A DNA stretch of 64,000 nt from Moniliophthora roreri (lineage: Eukaryota > Basidiomycota > Agaricomycetes > Agaricales > Marasmiaceae). Made by a program: the position numbers and the translations under genes. Below the pieces are notes generated by a model. That model was given only the letters and a program-made list of their open reading frames with translations, did no database searches and was not told the origin of the DNA. The first letter of the stretch is position 1, and every line of letters begins with the position of its first letter. The stretch covers positions 248,001 through 312,000 of the forward strand of contig LATX02000112.1 of assembly GCA_001466705.2 (NCBI GenBank), written 5' to 3'. Below are positions 1 through 14,122 of this stretch, piece after piece.

Positions 1-186
1 AAAAAGCTTCGGTGACTGCAAGCGAAGAGATGGGTTACATATGCTGAACCAATGCCCCCCACCCCATTCGAGTGTGCAAAACTTTTCCGAGATGTTACCG
101 AACGCAGCTATATTGACCTGTCCCTGTATCACCAGGTTTGTATTATGAAATTAACATATAGAATAACCCTTGTACAAACATTTGTA

Positions 187-1351
187 TCATGTAGATAGCG
201 GTGCTTTGACGAACGAGCTGAATGTAGAAGCTCCTGACAGAGCAGCTGCAATTTGTGTCCTCCACCTGTCAACGCCATCACTGCAAGTGAGGCAATCTTC
301 GATGAGGTAGACGTATTCCTCCACAGCGTCCACAAAGGAATCCAAACTTGGCTTCTCTGTCATGAGTTTGACCAGTAGCTTGGGATAAATCTCGTTCCAT
401 TTGAGACAATCTCCGGCAATATGTTCGCGCTTTATATGTGGAGGATTTCGTAGAGTCTCGTAGTATGTAGCGTATATATGGTCTCGGAATTTAACCTGCA
501 AGGCGTGTCAGTTGCTTAAAGAACAAGACCATACAAAAGTGACCAACCCATGCAACGAAAATGTGGTGCCACTTGGTGAAGACCGTGTAATATCGGCTAA
601 GGGAGTAGATGACATCGTCGGCGTCGAGATCCAGGGTCGCCCATGCTGCTTTATCCCTTGTGTACACGTCGTTGGCCCAAACAGCGTACGAAAACACTCG
701 AAGAGGATTTTGAGCAATAGCAAGACTATTCAAAGATCGTCAGATACGAAGTAGTTGAATCTATTTGTTACTCACGTCCCGGCCTTCTCCCTAATGTCTG
801 CATATCCTGCACGTGAGGCGTACACGTACACTTCAAATGAGTGTTCTTGAGCATTCCGCCTGCAACAAAGTCAGAGAGAAAGATATCACAGAGGAGGCGA
901 GCGCTTACTCCATGAGCAGTTTGCAGATCCCTATAGCACTATAGACGCAATACTTTTGCGCAGCTTCAGCAAGCTTGGAAAGCAACTCAAAAGGCGTCGT
1001 TCTAAGATCAGGCTGCGGACGATTGTGCATGAATTGTAGTAAGAGGTGAACAACATCTGATGATTCGGACAACACGACATCTTCCCGCGTTTCGGAGGTG
1101 CTTGAAACGCGTATCGGGAATCCGTCCCCGTAAATCTCAAGATTTCGAGTATGGGTGCCGAATCTTCTGCCATCTGAAGATCGAAGAACGATGTCGGTTG
1201 GGAGTTTACAATCCTCGTGGGCTTGAAAAAAAAGAGAGAGAAAGAAAGAGTCGACCTCTTGTCATACGACGAGAAGAAAACGCCACTCACCTTCGCACGG
1301 AGGAATATCGGTGGGTTCTGGGGACTTGATTGGCGATGAAATCGACTCCAT
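187..1351 (-). CDS. BTB/POZ domain protein (five exons)
   Basis: Spliced minus-strand gene with exons near 1351-1291, 1222-909, 859-776, 725-537 and 501-187. Exon 2 reads DIVLRSSDGRRFGTH and then LLQFMHNRPQPDL and SKLAEAAQKYCVYSA, the pattern of the BTB/POZ fold in agaricomycete BTB proteins (D-V-L-R-S-S-D-G, then L-L-Q-F-M, then L-A-E-A-A-x-K-Y). BTB domains mediate dimerisation and often link substrates to cullin-3 ligases; no partner domain is visible here. The C-terminal half is helical and unassigned, as is usual for this fungal group. The junction phases of exons 1-4 agree. The intron between exons 4 and 5 would be only about 35 nt and is the weakest junction. An in-frame ATG at 1426 is an alternative start. 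The family call is good; the role is unknown. Confidence 0.72.
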
Positions 1352-2071
1352 CGAAAGCAAACTATTCAGCCTTAGCTTGAGAGCAGGGCTGGGAGAGTGG
1401 GAAGGTTGGTGGGAGAGAGCAAGCATGGCGGATGAGGCGTGATAGGCGTTGATGCTACTACGAGTCCGACATGAGGCTGCGGTGAGGCTTTTGCTGCCCG
1501 GTAGTGAGCAATGCAAGATGCTGGCACTATCAGATGGAGAATGCCATGTTCCTGATGACTAGTCTCTGCTCAAAATTTGTCCTTGTCATTCAGTGTTCAC
1601 GGTTGCTTCAACATTTGTTTGCATTAAAACACAGATTCTTGACGAGTCTTGAGGTAATTCAATTTCTATTCACAACCGAGAATTCGACACGTGAAACAGC
1701 AATGATGAACACCTTTTGCAGATAATGTTCCGTTGCCCGTTTCCAAGTGCCATTACCGAGATGTTTAAAGCTTTTTAGTGAGAGAGCATGGCAGGGACGC
1801 TCAGGGCTCAAGGTTACTCGCTAGCGATTGATCGCAGTCCGGTTCGGAGGTCCCCCACGAAGACCTTTTTTGGAATGCGAATGCGATTCAATTAGAACAT
1901 TGCACCCGTTACATGAAGCGGACCGACGAGTGCGGCAAATGAGCACTTTCTACCAGGAGTCCCTGACAGCAAGCATAGTGAATCATTTTTTTTAAAGGGA
2001 GCATTATCAAAGATGTCTATACCTAGCGGTTTACACACCGCATCACTCTTTGCTATCAAGTTGTAGGAGGA
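1352..2071. other. Intergenic, divergent promoters of the BTB and membrane-protein genes
   Basis: No coding exon is convincing here. The stretch should hold the 5' regions of both flanking genes. It contains an A/T run near 1986. Nothing else was recognised. Confidence 0.5.
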
Positions 2072-3426
2072 ATGGCCTCGATACTGGGCTTGATGAGTAG
2101 GTGTTCTATTTGTTAAAAGTCATTGCACTAAAAAAGTTTGTCTTTCACAGTTAGCACTACCCTCCTCCATGCTCTTGCAATCGCCACAACCTGTTATCGA
2201 CTTGGTCATCGGTACAATATCCGACGTCTATCCTGGGACGATGCGTGTGCTGGCTTTGCTGCCCTGTTGGTTGTTGGAGAAATACTATGCCTTTGGTTCA
2301 AAGTAAAGATAGGTCCGTTTGTTTCTTGCCACAGGGTTGACAATCAACTTATATCCCTTGCTTAACAGATAATGAAATCATCCACGATACGCCCGAGTAC
2401 AAGCAGCGGCAATCTATCATATATTGGTGCACCACCATCCACTCTACCTTCATCCTTTGGTAGGCTTCAAATCCTCAAGAAACCACGGGCAATACTAAGC
2501 ACATACCATCATAGTTTCACTCGTATTAGCCTGTGGCTTTCAATACGGCGAATCTCGGCCCCAGGATGCCTGCGGAAGTGGTGCATCCCGATGGCGATTG
2601 TGACCGCGTTGACATCCCTTGTTGTCGTAACACTGAAAGGCACTATGTGCACCGTGAACCCAACCACACCAGATCGTGGATTCCCCGTACGCTGCATTTC
2701 ACCAATTCCCTTTCTATCATTGCAGACAACAGGTGCGTTGCAAGTTTCTATCGTGTTCGCTCGACTAAAGCGTTTTTTTTTTCCAGCTGATGTCGGAATG
2801 AGCTTATTATTGGTCGTTGTACCAGTAATTTCTCTCTGGAACATGAACCTTCCTTCGGGTCAGCGATATTTCATGATATCGCTTTTCGCTACAAGTCTCC
2901 TTACCGTTGCGGCAGCACTTACTCATAATATCCTGGTGATTGAGAGAAATCGTGTGCTTCACCAATTCACTATGCATTTTGAGGTGTGCGATCCTTTTCA
3001 ACCTTATCTCCTTTACTTACCGTTATCTTGCAGGCTGCGATAGCTCTTCTGGTCTGCAATACACACGTGGTCGCAACAAGCTTGTATTCTCACCGACGTC
3101 ACCCAGACTGCGAGGACGATGACATTACACATCCTTCATTCCGTACCCTCGTCGCTTCCATGTTCAACAACGATTCGAATCTGGACTGTCCAGCACATTT
3201 ATCCAGTGATGGATCGACAAAAATGCGCTGGTCGCATGACGAGACACGCCATAGTGTTACGCCTTCATCGATTCAGACAGAGTTGACTTTCACCGACTTC
3301 TCAGCTTCCCTTGTGCAATCGACATCTGTCCCCACGCTCACTACCGTAGACAAAAACACGAATGATGATGATGACGGCGCTAGAGGCGAGGGCACCCAGC
3401 GGGTCCGTTTCGCAGCTTCAAGCTAA
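2072..3426 (+). CDS. Rhodopsin-like fungal integral membrane protein
   Basis: Exon 1 is only 25 nt (2072-2096, MASILGLM). The following exons start at 2151, 2370, 2516, about 2788 and 3035. Hydrophobic segments follow one another: after RLGHRYNIRRLSWDDACAG come five to six further membrane spans, including an R-x-S-x-x-L-S-I-x-R segment (RISLWLSIRRISAPG), a Cys-containing extracellular loop (CTVNPTTPDRGFP), and ISLWNMNLPSGQRYFMIS. This order matches the agaricomycete rhodopsin-domain (SAT4-like) membrane proteins. The last 120 residues form a polar cytoplasmic tail with a short Asp run before the TAA. Ligand and role are unknown. Confidence is high for a multispan membrane protein and moderate for the family. 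Confidence 0.72.
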
Positions 3427-3866
3427 ATATTTGTGTCATACCTACAGCACTTGGACTAAGGATGTACGTATACCATTATCCTTTGTAAATTAGTATAATC
3501 TATGGGTCATGCTACTATTGCAGAATGAGAAAGTTTTGTTTTTGGCTTTTACTGCTTGCGTGCTTTTTGCTCCATGAGAATTGAATTGGCCATTTGTACC
3601 AACTCCTTGGATCCGCGCGGCGCGACCAAGGGAACGGTAACTCACCTCGCCTCTCTCTCGGGCAGGTCCCAGACCAATAATATTCAACTTCTCTGCATAT
3701 CCCAGCTTTGATATTCCAGCTCACCAGAAATCTTGAAAGAGGTTTTTCCCATCCTCAAAACATTCAAGACCCGACCATACCTCCCTTGGCGATTATGTGA
3801 TCAACTGCCCGGAATCGTGCGATAACCAACGTTGGGCCTTTTTCTTCTGATCAGCCTCCACGGACG
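3427..3866. other. Intergenic, promoter of the CDF exporter
   Basis: No gene is supported. Short open frames on the minus strand here lack any recognisable pattern. Confidence 0.5.
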
Positions 3867-5843
3867 ATGGACTCGACATCTCCCCACATATTCGAGAAGG
3901 ACCTCAATGAATCGTCTAGACGGAGCAATACCTCTACGTTGAGTGCTCTTGGCGCACTAAGCGATCCAGAGTCAGACTTGTCGCAGTCAGAACGACAGCT
4001 CACTGAAAAGGATCCTTGGGGATTACGCTGTCGTGTCAAGAGTGACGATGAGTTGAAGGCTCTGAAAGAGGGGAGAAGTCGGAGAAGGGCTCGGGGATTG
4101 AAAAAATTTTACGAGAGTCAGAATGAGCAGATAGGGTCCCTGCTAAAAGTGCGTTGAATCTTTTTATACCAGTGGAGATATGCTCAACCATCTCGTATAT
4201 CCAGTCTATGAACCACCACGCCCAGGAAGGGGACAACGATGCAAAGGAAAATGCATTAAAAGTGAGCGACTTGATGTTTATCAAAGCTGGCATCACGCTG
4301 AGCTCTTTCCAGGTACGGATTGCAATCTACGCCTCCTTTGTAGCGAATTGCATCCTGTCAGTTCTTCAGCTTTATGCAGCAATATCATCTCTGTCGCTCT
4401 CATTCTTTGCCAGTAAGACTGCCCTACTTTTTCCCCCACCACCCGCAACTCACTTCCCTTCTCAGCCGCAGCCGATTCTGTATTTGATCCCGGTGCCAAT
4501 CTGTTGCTCAATCACCTTCACCGGAGATCGCAGCGTGTAGACTTGAACAAGTATCCCGGCGTAAGTCTCCTTGACCCTAGTCTGACCTCGGTCTGACTAG
4601 CTTATCGAAATATAGGGAGGCGCCAGGTTCACGACTATAGGAAACATTGTTTACGCGTTCGCTATGCTTACGGTCAGCATCATTCTCGTCGTAAGTCTTT
4701 CGACATGCCAAGTCCGTTATTTCCGATGATTTATACTACCTTACAGGCATTCTCGATACAGGAGATCGCAACCCATAAGTCGGGAGAACAGCTCGATTTC
4801 CATATTCCATCAGTTGTTGCAGTGGGAATAGCATTCGGTATGCCTTTTGTGATGCGCTTTGAGGTTGTCCTGTTAAGTCACCTTTTTAGGCACCAAGTTA
4901 TTGCTATTCCTCTACTGCTTCTCCATTCGGAGCTCTAGCTCGCAAGTACAGGTGCTTTGGGAAGATCATCGAAACGACCTACTCATCAAGTATGTCTTTG
5001 GATCGCTTCTCGCTATGCCCTTCACCTTACAACGCTGCACAGCGGCTTTGGTATTTTTACCAGCAGTGCAGGAGCTAAAATGTGGGTAAACTACCTGTCT
5101 TTTCACACTACACACTGACGGCTTGAATTAAGCCTCTGGTGGATAGATCCTGCTGGTGCCATTATTATATCTGTGGTGATCATCGTTTCGTGGACACGCA
5201 CTGCGATCGGTAAGCTGCTACATACATGTGTCACTGGCAATTGTTGATGTGAGGCAACGTTTAGAGCAATTCAAACACCTGGCAGGGGTAGCTGCACCAC
5301 ACGATTTCACTCAACTAGTGATTTATAAAGCCTTGACGTTCAGCGACGACATTAAGCAGATCGATACGTGCAGAGCATATCATAGCGGAGAGGTCTGTGC
5401 CTGAGATATTTACCCATCACGGTTTACTGAACACTCCTACAGAGGTACCTTGTTGAAGTAGATGTACGTGTCATGTCTGTTTATAAATCGATACGCTGAC
5501 AGCTTGCACCAAGATTGTAATGGATGCTGAAATTCCGTGAGTGCTGCTGCAGTACCTCTTCCCATCCATCTACTGAGGTTTCTTGTAGGCTTTGGAAAGC
5601 ACACGATGTGAGCCAGGATCTGCAAGACCAGTTGGAAACACTCCCAATGGTAGAGAGAGCCTACGTGCAGTGAGTACATCATTTTAATACCCGAGCCACC
5701 GCTGTTCTGGGTCGATGGTATCATCCCCATTTTGCTTTATCATTGCCTTTCTTGTCCCTCTTCGCGATGCTGATTGCTTGATCTTATCGCACAGCGTTGA
5801 TCACGAAGTTTCACATAAACCAGAACATAGAAAGCATGTATGA
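3867..5843 (+). CDS. CDF-family cation efflux transporter (Mn-type motifs)
   Basis: About ten exons. A polar N-terminus (roughly 95 residues) ends in KKFYESQNEQI, the signature before TM1 in the fungal/plant Mn-CDF branch. It is followed by IAIYASFVANC (TM1), LQLYAAISSLSLS, and the TM2 site DSVFD followed by PGANLLL. Then come GGARFTTIGN, several membrane spans, and EDHRNDLLI, whose D-H-R-N-D is the TM5 metal site. The C-terminus carries the cytoplasmic dimer domain (CRAYHSGERYLVEVDI, VERAYVHVDHE). Two Asp-x3-Asp sites, rather than His-x3-Asp in TM2 or TM5, are known to mark manganese-selective members, so manganese export from the cytosol is inferred. The final exon is set by CAG/GTGAG at 5670 and ends at TGA 5841-5843. 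Reading frame and splice phases are consistent throughout. Confidence 0.9.
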
Positions 5844-6440
5844 ATCGCATGTGGATGTAATCACTCTTTGGTTCTAGGGATGGATTCATTGCTGTTAGAG
5901 TATACCTTAATGGTGCATGGAGGTAAAACCTCGTCATTGCCTGCGTAGGCTGCGCATCTGTGGGTCGGAGGCTTTGAGTCGGCCTGCGGACCTCGATTTT
6001 CATTGTCAAGAGGTGCGAGCGACCGCAAACGAACTGTTGACAAGCAATGCCCAAGATAATTGGTGGAGATGTCCCTTCGAGGGCAAGTCACAAGGATCAT
6101 GTAACGACAATGTCGGATAAACTTGTGAGCGTATTTTACACGTTCGTTGCGAAGGACGATCTCTCGGAGGGTGACCAGGTTACTACAACGTGAAGCTGGA
6201 CAATCCAGGATCATATCATTATGGGCACCGGCCTCCGACGACAAAAAGGTAAAAGGGATCAAGATAACGAAGACCGTTCTTTCCATTCGGCCATGCTGCT
6301 TGCATACTTATAGAATAACCTCTTTGAAAAGCCGACTCACTTCCTTTATCTCTAGGCTGGCTCTTGTCATCGAAGGAAGCTGTACTATTCCGCTGTCTCC
6401 TCCTCTCGTTTCTCGTCTTTCATCGACCCAATTTCAATAC
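5844..6440. other. Intergenic, promoter of the ferric reductase
   Basis: A 141-codon frame on the minus strand (5861-6286) has no recognisable features and is treated as chance. The region separates two metal-handling genes in the same orientation. Confidence 0.45.
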
Positions 6441-8718
6441 ATGTCTCCCGCTGGAGATTACCCGATGGCTGCTGGACAGTTAAATGGCACTGCTGCAGGA
6501 ACTGGCTCGAAATCACCAAGTGCCACTGGTGGGGGAGGCGGAGGTACACAAGTGGATTCGGAGTTGCTCATGTTCCACATCGATATAATGCTACTCTCAC
6601 TAGTGGCTTTTCTTGTCCTTCTCAGGCTACCCCGAGCCTTGGCACGTTTTTGGAACATCTCAGAATGGACAAAGGGCCACTTTCTGTGGTACAAACGTTT
6701 CCCGACCAGTCCATCGCGAGTCCTGTGGCGAAATAACAACGGTCAACTATATACTGGAGGCGATCATACAACAGAATCTTCGCATACATTGCACGGACAG
6801 CAATTACAACGGATCAGCGACAAAGGTACCCCGCTCCCAGTATCTTACCCTCCACATTTCGTGTCGACGCCTGCTTTATTCCGGCCAACGCTCAAGTTGT
6901 TCCACAAGGTGCGTTATACGGTCCATATACTCATTTCCTTGTCCTCCTGACTTTTGAAGCTTAGCGCGTAACACCCGGCATGTCGTTCTCTCATCTATTC
7001 CTCATGTCGGTGTATCTCGCAGTACTCGTTTTCCCAGCATTCTGGAAGACAAATGCATTCACCGACCCCGTGCGATTCGGCTGGCTTGCGGTAGGCCAAT
7101 ATCCTTTCGTCTTCGCCTTTGCTACCAAGAACAACATCCTCGGTGCTTTAATGGGAGCTGGATACGAAAAGGTTCTTTGATATCTTGAAAAGATGGCTTG
7201 TATCTGACCGTCGTCTAAGCTAAACTTTATGCATCGTTTTGCCGGCCGTCTTGCCTTGTTATCAGTGAACGTCCACGGGTTAGGCTACCGTACGTCTAGA
7301 TTCTTACTTTAATATCTGTTTCGATTGATGTCCCTTTAGTCTACCAGTTTCTTATCAACAAGGTTTTCCAGGAGTCGATGGCGAGGCCGTCTAATTATTG
7401 GGGCTTAATTGCTTTGATCTGCATGGACTGCCTCTTCTTCTTTTCAACAGATTTCTGGCGCAAGAGAGCGTACAATCTCTTCATCACCACCCACATTCTC
7501 AGCATTGGGTTGCTGCTGCCTGCGGTCGGTATCCTTTCCTTCATCAATGTAATGTGCTACTCAACCTTCGTCCCAGACCGTTATGCACAAGCATAGTACC
7601 ATATTGTGGGTATACGCAACGATCGGTATTTATGGTTTGGATATCCTCCTTCGTACTGTGAAAACCCGTATTGCCACTGCGAACGTCCGTGCTCTTCCCG
7701 AGCTAGGCGTTACGCGCGTCGAGGTCCCGGGTATTAATGTAGGATGGCGTGCAGGACAGCATGTCCGAGTTCGGGTCTTCTCGACAGGAATGGGACTGTT
7801 TGGGTGGTCTGAAATTCACCCCTTCACCATTGCGTCCACAGTTCACGAACCAGAAGGTCTTGTTCTGATGTGCAAAAAGACCGGTTCCTGGACGAAGAAG
7901 CTCTTTAACATAGCTCAGATGCATGAAAATTTGTATGAAGATGGCAATAGGAAAGTCAAGGTCATGATTGAAGGTCCTTATGGTGCGTCGAGCTCGCTTA
8001 TTCCATCAAAGCGAAGTATCTGACGAGAATGTAGGCGGACCCGGCCACAGAATGTTTGCGAGTTTCTCAGCTGCAGTCTTTGTCGTCGGTGGCAGCGGAA
8101 TCACATTTGCGCTGTCCTCGATTCAAGAACTCATTCAGCAAGATCTGGATGGACAAAGTCGCGTCAAATACATTCATCTCATCTGGACAGTGCAAGACCC
8201 CTGTACGTCTGTCTGTCTATACGCACACAGAAAAGCCCATCGCATGCGTTGTTATTGACGACATTCGTTGATTGCAGGTGCTCTTGTACCTCTACTACCG
8301 CAATTCCAGTCCATGGTACAGCAAAGCGTGTTTACGCCCATTCGTATTTCGGTGTTTTACACCCGTGCTCAAATAGGCGCGTTCCCGTTCAAGGATGACT
8401 TGTTTGCGCGTTCCAAGCGGATCACGCTTTCACCTGGTCGACCAAAATTGGATGAATGCTTCGATACCACCATAGACACTGTGGTTGGATTGCGAATCGG
8501 GTACAAGAACGAGAGAGCCAGGAGTGGTTTAATTGTTGGTGTATGTGGTCCGGTGGGGCTTACAGATAGCGTGTTTCGGGATGTAGGGAAAATTGATGAT
8601 AGGAAGAGAGATGAGGTTGGAGGGATAGAGATTCATGAAGAGTATGTCAACCGCTCGCTTATTGGGTCACGAACATAATCGCTGATTGGAACTATTTTCT
8701 AGGACCTTTGGGTGGTAA
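6441..8718 (+). CDS. Ferric-chelate reductase (FRE/NOX family)
   Basis: Spliced membrane flavocytochrome. An N-terminal Gly-rich extracellular or luminal stretch and a first TM (LLSLVAFLVLLRLPRALARF) precede the ferric-reductase transmembrane domain. Its haem-ligand pairs are NFMHRFAGRLALLSVNVHG and YNLFITTHILSIG with the following TVMHKH. The FAD motif is HPFTIAS at about 7818-7838. The NAD-binding region shows VVGGSGITFAL, and near the C-terminus CGPVGL. The protein ends EIHEETFGW through a last tiny exon (8703-8718), the usual terminus of basidiomycete FREs. It moves electrons from cytosolic NADPH across the membrane to Fe(III) or Cu(II), for high-affinity iron uptake. Eight or so introns all keep phase. 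The adjacent CDF exporter suggests, but does not prove, a shared metal context. Confidence 0.92.
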
Positions 8719-11629
8719 AGCTGAACCATCCAAGTCGTCCGCGATCTGGTCATCGACGGTATCTATTGTCTTTTTTTTTTTTTTTTCCCTACTTGTCGTT
8801 CCATGTCGCTCTTTGTTGTACAATGTCCAGTTGTCTGCCTTGTGGTGTAAACTGATGCGTCTCGCTGTGTCGTGCTGTCGCCATTTCGCTGAACGGATGG
8901 TCTGTACAGCTGCCAGTTTCCGTGAGTATATAGGGTCGTCTTTCGGAGAAGCGATGATTAGACTCCTAGTATCCCCATAGAGTACTATGTATGGCAGCCT
9001 CTCGTTGCTAAGACCGCTGGTCGCATGCATTTTTTTACTTATAGGGGGCGGAGAAGAAAGCCCTTGTGTAAAACAGAGGCTCAAGGCCCAAAAAGTCCAA
9101 ATGCGAGTGAGCGAACTAGCGGTTAGGTAGTACGCATGCATGCTTGACCATTCGCCCTCAAACAACAGCAGGCAGAACCCAGTTTTCAACTTGTGAGGTA
9201 AGAATGCAGGGGGGGAAGGCCTTTCGAGTGCACTATGTAGGCAGCTTTATATATATATCTGGATAGGTGGACTGGCGATATGGGCGTCAAAATTACTTCA
9301 CGATGATTACAATGGCTTTGAACTTTCGGAATTCGGCTAAACTTTCTATTGTACTGCGCATGCAAAGGTAAGACGGTAAAACTTGAGTCGTACCTCCTCC
9401 TAAACCCATTTGTTCACCATCAGCTTCGGAACTCGAGTCATTCCAATCTTTCACTCAGGCTAATAATAACCACTGCATCAGTAGTATCCTCTCCGAGCCC
9501 GAAGAGTTTGGGCTTATCCCCCATAAGAGTCAGATTAGATGAATGTGGATGTGTGGAAAGGGTATTCTCCATCTGATTTATCTTCGAAAAGTACTACCAG
9601 AAGAGGTTGAGGTTTTCCTCTTCTGGTGCTTACAAGCGCTGAAAGCGATAGTCGAGGGTAATTGGTAATGCTTACCGTGATCAGGGTGACTTCTGATTCA
9701 CAATGGCATCGCGGACTTGATGGTGATTCCGAGGGAAGTGTGAGAGCGTGGGAACTCGAGTTTTGCCCTCTCATCCGTAACGGTAATGCTGAACCTCCTT
9801 TCTCTTCTCTCCCATAAATAAAATTGGAATTCATCTCAACTTACTATTTGACGTGGCAAAAAGATGATTGTGCAGCTATGAGGTTCAAGGGTTCCAGACT
9901 ACTCAAAGTTGAAGTGTTATATTACAAGTTCTAATAGCACACCTCCACAGCTGAAGGCCTAGGAAGGACCTGGAGACCATAATTCAGCGCTGGTAGTGAG
10001 TGCTTGTGGATCTCGGGAAAAACGATAGTGACGCTTACTTGCTGAACACCATCATAGACTCGAAATAATACGGAACGTGGAACTACTTGCGTGATGGAAG
10101 CTAATTGAGAATCAAGCAAATTTTCGGATGTCGCGCAAAATTTGGGGGTACAGTAGATGGATCTGGGGGTATCAGCAATGTTTCCTACAGTCTCTCCCAA
10201 CGCCGGCAAATTCTCGCATAACACTGTCATCCGTTATCTCCACGCGAAACATGGCCCTATGACGGGCAAATGACGGGAATCAGTTTTTAGCGAAGCTTCG
10301 ACTTCCGCTACCTACTTTTTTTTCTTTTTTCATTTTGCATGTGGTGAGTGCCTGTTTTTAGGAACTGGTATGATTTCGCGTAGGCCTCTAGGGAACGCAT
10401 ATGCGCGTGTACCTGAGGCGATGGTATGTGGAACTATCAAAAGCAAGTACCGCACCCTAGAACGACTCTTTGACATGCCGTTGACGCGTTGATTCTTTGA
10501 ACAAAATCTTTGTCGATCCTTTACCTGGTCCCGCCCACCGCTCATATTATTATTCAAAGATCAAATTTTCATGTTGATCAATGATATCGGCCGCCATTTA
10601 TATATCCGCAACGCGGATATCTTGTGTGTGTGTGTGTGTGTGTTGACTATAGACCAAGAACACGTTTGAACTCTATCATTCTGGGCTGCTCCAGAATGAC
10701 GCGGTTGGGACGGTATATACTCGTATCTTGAAACCTTAGACATGCTCTGGAAAGTCCTCGGTGAGTTGTTGGGGAGGTCTTTCGTAATAGATTCTGGACT
10801 GGAAACTCGGTGCTTGAACGAGGCGAATTTGCGAGTCTGAGATTTGGGGCCATATGGCCCAGGTTCTGCCGTTGTATATGGCAAATATGTAAGGGGCTTG
10901 TACTCCCAGCCGCGAGTGTCTGACGAGACGGTCCTGGAAGCCCACTCCCGCAAGCCGAGATATAGATACAACATGCAATGCATATGCTATGACGATATGG
11001 AATGATGGCGAAAATATGGGGTACACTCGGAGAAGAAGAAGAAGAAGATCAGGAAGCTTGTGATTGTTGGATGGGGACGAAGAGGTTGGGAAATGAAAGC
11101 CCTGTACAATGAAAACCCTGTTACATGTGTTATTATTCAACGGGTTCCGAGATATGACCGATCGACCGGATTTATATTCGTGCCGCCCCCACATCTTTAA
11201 TAAGGCACGGGAGGATGGGGGAGGGACGGGGAGGTGGACGGGGGGGCAGTGTATTTCTGCTTGGCATACAAGTCATGTCGGGCTCTAGCATGACGACGAT
11301 GGTTGCGGGGATGATTTTTGCAGGCAGTCAAGTGTGGCACGGTATCTAGACCATTCTTGATCATGATTTGGTTTCAGGAATGAATACTAAAAAAACATAA
11401 AAAGGGTAACGCGTGGTTGTGGGCGCACCGGGGGGGCTGTGAGTCAACACGGCTGTAATAATTAGGGTTGGCTGCCCTTTGGTTTACCCCACACAACTCT
11501 CCTACTTAGGTTATCTTTCGTCCGGCTCGGGCCGACAAAGGAACAAAGTTGTTGTCACCTTTTGGTACCCTTGCTACAGGCGCCCTTTCTGACACTTTTT
11601 TTTTTTTCCTTCTCTTACTTCCATGCACC
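8719..11629. other. Long (2.9 kb) gap upstream of the Cre1-like gene
   Basis: The first 300-400 bases are probably 3' UTR of the reductase, including a T-run at 8768. A 99-codon minus frame at 9931-10230 contains a fair donor (CAAGTAAG) but matches no family known to me. The right end (about 11200-11629) has G-runs and pyrimidine tracts typical of a basidiomycete promoter. A GAA-type run lies near 11032-11046. No gene can be supported. Confidence 0.4.
10623..10643. repeat. TG dinucleotide microsatellite
   Basis: About ten uninterrupted TG units. A similar GT tract lies at about 15011-15026. They have no visible function. Confidence 0.8.

Positions 11630-14122
<2,493 letters not shown>

Noticed and set aside
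5861..6286. 141-codon minus-strand frame between the CDF and reductase genes
   Set aside because: No domain, no homologous pattern, no splice context; it covers the reductase promoter and is likely chance.
8692..9189. 165-codon minus frame after the ferric reductase
   Set aside because: It spans the reductase 3' end and a poly-T run that yields a lysine string; no protein-like pattern.
10561..11194. Two overlapping minus frames upstream of the Cre1-like gene
   Set aside because: They run through a TG microsatellite and a GAA run; no recognisable protein.
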